From assembly GCA_026989145.1 (NCBI GenBank), contig JALSJU010000101.1, positions 1 to 46,645 of the forward strand: 46,645 nt of DNA, read 5' to 3'. Below the pieces are notes generated by a model. That model did not search any database. It worked only from the letters and a program-made list of their open reading frames with translations, and was not told the DNA's origin. The DNA comes from Thiotrichaceae bacterium (lineage in GTDB: Bacteria > Pseudomonadota > Gammaproteobacteria > Thiotrichales > Thiotrichaceae). Positions 43,388 through 46,645 of the stretch are shown piece by piece. The translations under genes were made by a program, and so were the position numbers. How positions within the stretch are numbered: position 1 is the first letter of the stretch; each line of letters opens with the position of its first letter.

Positions 43388-43924
43388 ATGATTAAAAACC
43401 AAAATATAATACTTGTCGGTCTTATGGGGGCAGGAAAGTCAACCATAGGTAGAAACATCGCCAAACGCCTAAATAAAGACTTTTATGATTCAGATCGTGT
43501 GATTGAAGAACGAACGGGTGTCGATATTTCCACCATATTTGAGATCGAAGGTGAGAAAGGTTTTAGAGATAGGGAAGAGCAAGTGATTGAAGAACTGTGT
43601 CAAATGAATAACGTCGTAATCGCCACAGGTGGTGGGAGTATTTTACGTGAACGAAGTCGTAAAAACATGCGTAAATATGGGCATGTTGTATACCTGAAAA
43701 CTAGTGCAGAATTACTTTACTCACGTATACGCTATGATAAAACTCGTCCTTTAATGCAAACCAACAGCCCCTTGGATACGCTAAAAAAACTACTCAGCGA
43801 TCGAGAACCCTATTATCTTGAATTAGCAGACACCATCATAAAAACGGGTAAACAAAAAGCAGGGGTGGTAATAAGGCGGCTAGAAGAATCTTTAACGGCA
43901 TCCACACAGCAAGGGTCAGTTTAA
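43388..43924 (+). CDS. aroK: Shikimate kinase
   Basis: This cytosolic enzyme phosphorylates shikimate in aromatic amino acid synthesis. The start is ATG 43388 (MIKNQNIILVGLMGAGKSTI), giving 178 residues; the TTG at 43352 is also in frame but is not needed. Walker A is GLMGAGKST, the shikimate-binding DSDRVIEERTGVDIS follows, then the GGGS loop (VIATGGGSILR) and lid RYDKTRPLM. TAATG overlap couples it to aroB. Confidence 0.95.
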   Translation: MIKNQNIILVGLMGAGKSTIGRNIAKRLNKDFYDSDRVIEERTGVDISTIFEIEGEKGFRDREEQVIEELCQMNNVVIATGGGSILRERSRKNMRKYGHVVYLKTSAELLYSRIRYDKTRPLMQTNSPLDTLKKLLSDREPYYLELADTIIKTGKQKAGVVIRRLEESLTASTQQGSV

Positions 43925-45009
43925 TGAACGTATTAGAGGTTGACCTAGGCACACGTAGTTATCCTATTTATATTGGCGCTGGTATCCTAGAGGACAGTGG
44001 TTTTATCCAAAAAAATATCCAGAAGCATATTAAGGGCGTCAGTACTGTAACCGTCTCAAACAGAACCGTCGCGCCACTGTATTTAGAAAAAATCCACTCG
44101 CTTATTAGCCCTTTTAAAAATACCGACATTATTCTCCCTGATGGCGAACAGTACAAAACCCCTGAAACATTAGATTTAATCTACACCCAGATGTTAGAAG
44201 CACGCTGTGATCGCAAAACCACCTTGTTGGCGCTCGGCGGTGGCGTGGTGGGAGATGTGTCAGGTTTTGCCGCAGCCAGTTATCAACGTGGCATAAATTT
44301 CATTCAAATCCCTACCACCTTGTTAGCCATGGTTGACTCATCGGTGGGTGGTAAAACAGGTGTCAATCATCCCTTGGGTAAAAATATGATTGGTGCGTTT
44401 CATCAACCGCAATGCGTGATTATAGATACTGAAACACTGAACACATTGGATGATCGGCAGCTCAGTGCAGGTATCGCTGAAATCATCAAATACGGCTATA
44501 TTAATGATCTCGAATTTATTGACTGGTTGGATGAAAATATGAGCCAGCTACTCAAACGTAATCCAGAAGCTTTAGCCTACGCCATTCACCGGTCATGCAA
44601 ACACAAAGCCGATATAGTTGCCGCCGATGAAAAAGAAGCAGGGCAGCGTGCTTTATTAAACTTAGGCCATACCTTTGGGCATGCGATAGAAACCGGCATG
44701 GGTTATGGAAACTGGCTACACGGAGAAGCAATTTCAGCGGGCATGGTAATGGCGGCAGAGCTTTCGCAAAAGCACGGCTGGGTCAGCGAAAGTGAAGTAG
44801 CAAGTATTCGTGCGCTGTTAAAAAAAGCCAACTTACCCGTTGAGCCACCTACAGATATCAACGCAGAACAATTTTCAAATCTAATGTCGATTGATAAAAA
44901 AGTCCAAGACGGCGTGTTACATTTAGTGTTAATGAAATCATTAGGTGAAAGTATTATTAGTAGCGACTTTGATAAAACAGCGTTACAACAGGTGTTAGCA
45001 CGTGCCTGA
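43924..45009 (+). CDS. aroB: 3-dehydroquinate synthase
   Basis: This 361-residue, NAD- and metal-dependent enzyme converts DAHP to 3-dehydroquinate. It has the DGEQYKTPETLDLIYTQML helix, the glycine loop ALGGGVVGDVSGFAAASYQR, IPTTLLAMVDSSVGGKTGVN, and metal ligands in HKADIVAADE, LNLGHTFGHAIE and LHGEAISAGM. The stop codon is TGA. The position after aroK is typical of Gammaproteobacteria. Confidence 0.97.
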   Translation: MNVLEVDLGTRSYPIYIGAGILEDSGFIQKNIQKHIKGVSTVTVSNRTVAPLYLEKIHSLISPFKNTDIILPDGEQYKTPETLDLIYTQMLEARCDRKTTLLALGGGVVGDVSGFAAASYQRGINFIQIPTTLLAMVDSSVGGKTGVNHPLGKNMIGAFHQPQCVIIDTETLNTLDDRQLSAGIAEIIKYGYINDLEFIDWLDENMSQLLKRNPEALAYAIHRSCKHKADIVAADEKEAGQRALLNLGHTFGHAIETGMGYGNWLHGEAISAGMVMAAELSQKHGWVSESEVASIRALLKKANLPVEPPTDINAEQFSNLMSIDKKVQDGVLHLVLMKSLGESIISSDFDKTALQQVLARA

Positions 45010-45038
45010 TCTTCGTCAACAAACCTAGTCAGTAAAAT

Positions 45039-46196
45039 ATGAATAAACAAAAAGCACCGTATGCAGCAATGCCAACAACCAGCAGAGGGCGGCGCTTTAA
45101 AGAAACCTCACCAACCTATCGCTCAGAATTCCAACGTGATCGGGACCGGATTATTCATTCGACAGGCTTTCGTCGGCTTGAATATAAAACCCAAGTATTC
45201 GTCAATCATGAAGGAGATCTATACCGCACACGGTTAACCCATTCATTAGAAGTTGCACAAATAGCACGATCAATTTCTCGTACGTTACGCTTAGATGAAG
45301 ACTTAACCGAAGCTATTGCCTTAGCACATGATATTGGTCATACGCCCTTTGGTCATGCGGGGCAAGATGCACTTAATGCCTGCATGAAACAATACGGTGG
45401 CTTTGAGCATAACTTACAATCTTTGCGCATCGTTGATGAACTAGAAACACTCTATGCTGATTTTGCAGGCTTAAACTTGTGTTTTGAAACACGCGAAGGG
45501 ATTCTTAAGCATTGTTCTTTAAAACACGCTAAAGAATTAGGAGAAGTAGGGGAACGCTTTTTAAATAAAAAGCAAGCCTCGCTCGAAGCTCAACTAACCA
45601 ATATTGCCGATCAAATCGCCTATAACAACCATGATATTGATGATGGACTACGCTCGGGGTTGATTACTATTGAGCAAATGAGAAATGTTGAATTATTTAG
45701 TGCACAATACGATAAAGTCATGTGGAAATATCCTGATTTAACCGGTAATCGTTGCGTGCATGAAACCATACGACGAATGATTGGCGAACAAGTAGTAGAC
45801 TTGGTTGAAACCAGTCGTGCTACGATACAAACAGCTGATCCACAGAGTATAGAAGATATTAGAAATCACTCAGAGCAGCTAATTAAATTTAGCGAAGAAA
45901 TGCGCACTAAAAACCAACAATTAAAAAAATTCCTACGTGAAAATTTGTATTTTCATCATAAAGTGTACCGCATGACCCGTAAAGCACATCAAGTCATAGA
46001 AGCCTTGTTTACCGTTTTTATGGAAGATACCCGACTATTGCCACCAGAACATCAGCATCTTTGTCGAGATGCCTTATTAGAGGCAGGCGAAATAGGCCAA
46101 GCCCGCGTCATTGCAGATTATGTGGCAGGCATGACAGACCGTTATGCTACTAAAGAATACGCACGCTTATTCGGAGTGCGCGGTGATGTATTTTAA
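45039..46196 (+). CDS. dgt: dGTPase-like HD-domain triphosphohydrolase
   Basis: This 385-residue cytosolic HD hydrolase is of the type-2 Dgt group, which removes triphosphate from dNTPs. The HD motif is intact: [15 protein letters not shown], then [20 protein letters not shown], and a late Asp in [17 protein letters not shown]. The N-terminal [20 protein letters not shown] and [18 protein letters not shown] are family hallmarks. It lies 29 bases after aroB, so it may share its transcript. Confidence 0.94.
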   Translation: MNKQKAPYAAMPTTSRGRRFKETSPTYRSEFQRDRDRIIHSTGFRRLEYKTQVFVNHEGDLYRTRLTHSLEVAQIARSISRTLRLDEDLTEAIALAHDIGHTPFGHAGQDALNACMKQYGGFEHNLQSLRIVDELETLYADFAGLNLCFETREGILKHCSLKHAKELGEVGERFLNKKQASLEAQLTNIADQIAYNNHDIDDGLRSGLITIEQMRNVELFSAQYDKVMWKYPDLTGNRCVHETIRRMIGEQVVDLVETSRATIQTADPQSIEDIRNHSEQLIKFSEEMRTKNQQLKKFLRENLYFHHKVYRMTRKAHQVIEALFTVFMEDTRLLPPEHQHLCRDALLEAGEIGQARVIADYVAGMTDRYATKEYARLFGVRGDVF

Positions 46197-46499
46197 TAAT
46201 TGAGTAGTATTTTTAAAAAAAGACTGGAATATAACGAGTCGTTGTCTCAAAAGCTTAAACTATGAAGTGCATGAAGTGCATGAAGAAAAGAAAAGTTAAA
46301 ATAATTTACCACGAAGGACACGAAGTTCACGAAGGAAAAAAACTTATCCTCCTTCGTGATTCTTCGTGCCTTCGTGGTCAAATTAAATCTTTTAGGTAAT
46401 GGATAGTTGACTACGAAGTTAAGTTCTCAGAGCCCAGAAGGTTTTTACCTTCATGTACTTTATGCCCTTTATGGTTCAAGCTTTTGTTTTTAAATCTGC
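46197..46499. other. Convergent gap dgt/recN with nested inverted repeats
   Basis: Almost all of this 303-base gap is the double inverted repeat described at 46249-46485. No other feature was seen. Confidence 0.7.
46249..46485. repeat. Nested double inverted repeat
   Basis: The outer arms, 46249-46285 and 46449-46485, begin and end AAAAGCTT...AAGCTTTT and match at 31 of 37 positions; each carries the tandem motif GAAGTGCAT (or its variant). The inner arms, 46302-46338 and 46346-46385, are built from short repeats of CACGAAGG/CACGAAG (ACCACGAAGGACACGAAGTT versus CCTTCGTGGT). Similar CACGAAGG-type elements are scattered in many proteobacterial genomes. Confidence 0.85.
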
Positions 46500-46645
46500 T
46501 CAATTCACCAACATTTCTTCAGCCAAATTAAGCGTCGATTGGGTTATTTCTAGCCCCCCCATCATCCGCGCAAGCTCATCTACCCGTTGTTTTTTATCTA
46601 ACACAATCATGCCCGTTGAGGTGGACTCTGCGCCTTTAATTTTAG
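46500..46645 (-). CDS. recN: DNA repair protein RecN, C-terminal end
   Basis: A reverse-strand frame enters from the right edge and ends at TGA (46502-46500). The 47 visible residues (STSTGMIVLDKKQRVDELAR, then MMGGLEITQSTLNLAEEML) match the RecN tail, where E. coli has LNKEARLQELARLLGGSEVT. RecN is an SMC-like ATPase of double-strand-break repair. The head and coiled-coil parts lie outside the window. Confidence 0.85.
   Translation of the reverse strand, partial: KIKGAESTSTGMIVLDKKQRVDELARMMGGLEITQSTLNLAEEMLVN

Overview
The window is a gene-dense stretch of an A+T-rich gammaproteobacterial chromosome. The gene orders mltD | methyltransferase-rnhA-dnaQ, smpB | ratA-rnfH | bamE, mrcA | pilMNOPQ-aroK-aroB and lon-hupB are typical of Gammaproteobacteria. 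The aprM-aprB-aprA operon (APS reductase with a membrane subunit) points to a sulfur-oxidising chemotroph. A Thiotrichales or SUP05-like lineage would fit, but I cannot assign a genus. Type IV pilus assembly genes, Fur-linked ferric iron uptake and a glnK-amtB unit round out the picture.

Layout. 1-499 is the 5' part of an unrecognised gene on the minus strand. 910-2370 (minus) holds a flavin reductase and a 2-Cys peroxiredoxin. 2494-3108 is a YaiL-type protein. 3175-4817 (minus) is glnK-amtB, in which amtB carries an in-frame TGA between its signal peptide and its membrane body. 4893-5585 (minus) is an orphan UvrD-like C-terminal fragment. 5696-7056 is apaH plus an unknown membrane protein. 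7327-10605 is lon, hupB, tRNA-Val and tRNA-Asp. 10747-15280 is fur followed by a Fur-box-controlled ferric iron ABC importer. 15820-19097 is aprMBA. 19257-21551 is a run of four small cytosolic genes (unknown, SlyD-like FKBP, TPR-like, DUF4279-like). 21728-25634 is ppiD, mtaB and a lipoprotein. 25821-28194 (minus) is ygfA and mltD. 28365-30372 is a methyltransferase, rnhA and dnaQ. 30470-32409 is smpB (minus), ratA-rnfH-small ORF (plus) and bamE (minus). 32633-34506 is rpsU, yqeY and hemE. 34831-37440 (minus) is PBP1A. 38132-45009 is pilMNOPQ, aroK and aroB. 45039-46196 is dgt, and 46500-46645 is the C-terminal end of recN (minus).

Most genes are housekeeping. The less expected content is non-coding or broken: the TGA in amtB; a family of small TTAA-ended inverted-repeat elements (three copies of one type plus one with a different core and 35-base arms); a second family of repeats ending in GAGACCTTTG-like sequence (two full copies, one shorter reverse copy, one fragment); a nested double inverted repeat between dgt and recN; and the small-gene cassette behind aprMBA. 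The lon-hupB-ppiD order seen in many relatives is split here by about 11 kb carrying iron uptake and sulfur oxidation genes. I saw no CRISPR array, rRNA, intact insertion sequence or prophage.
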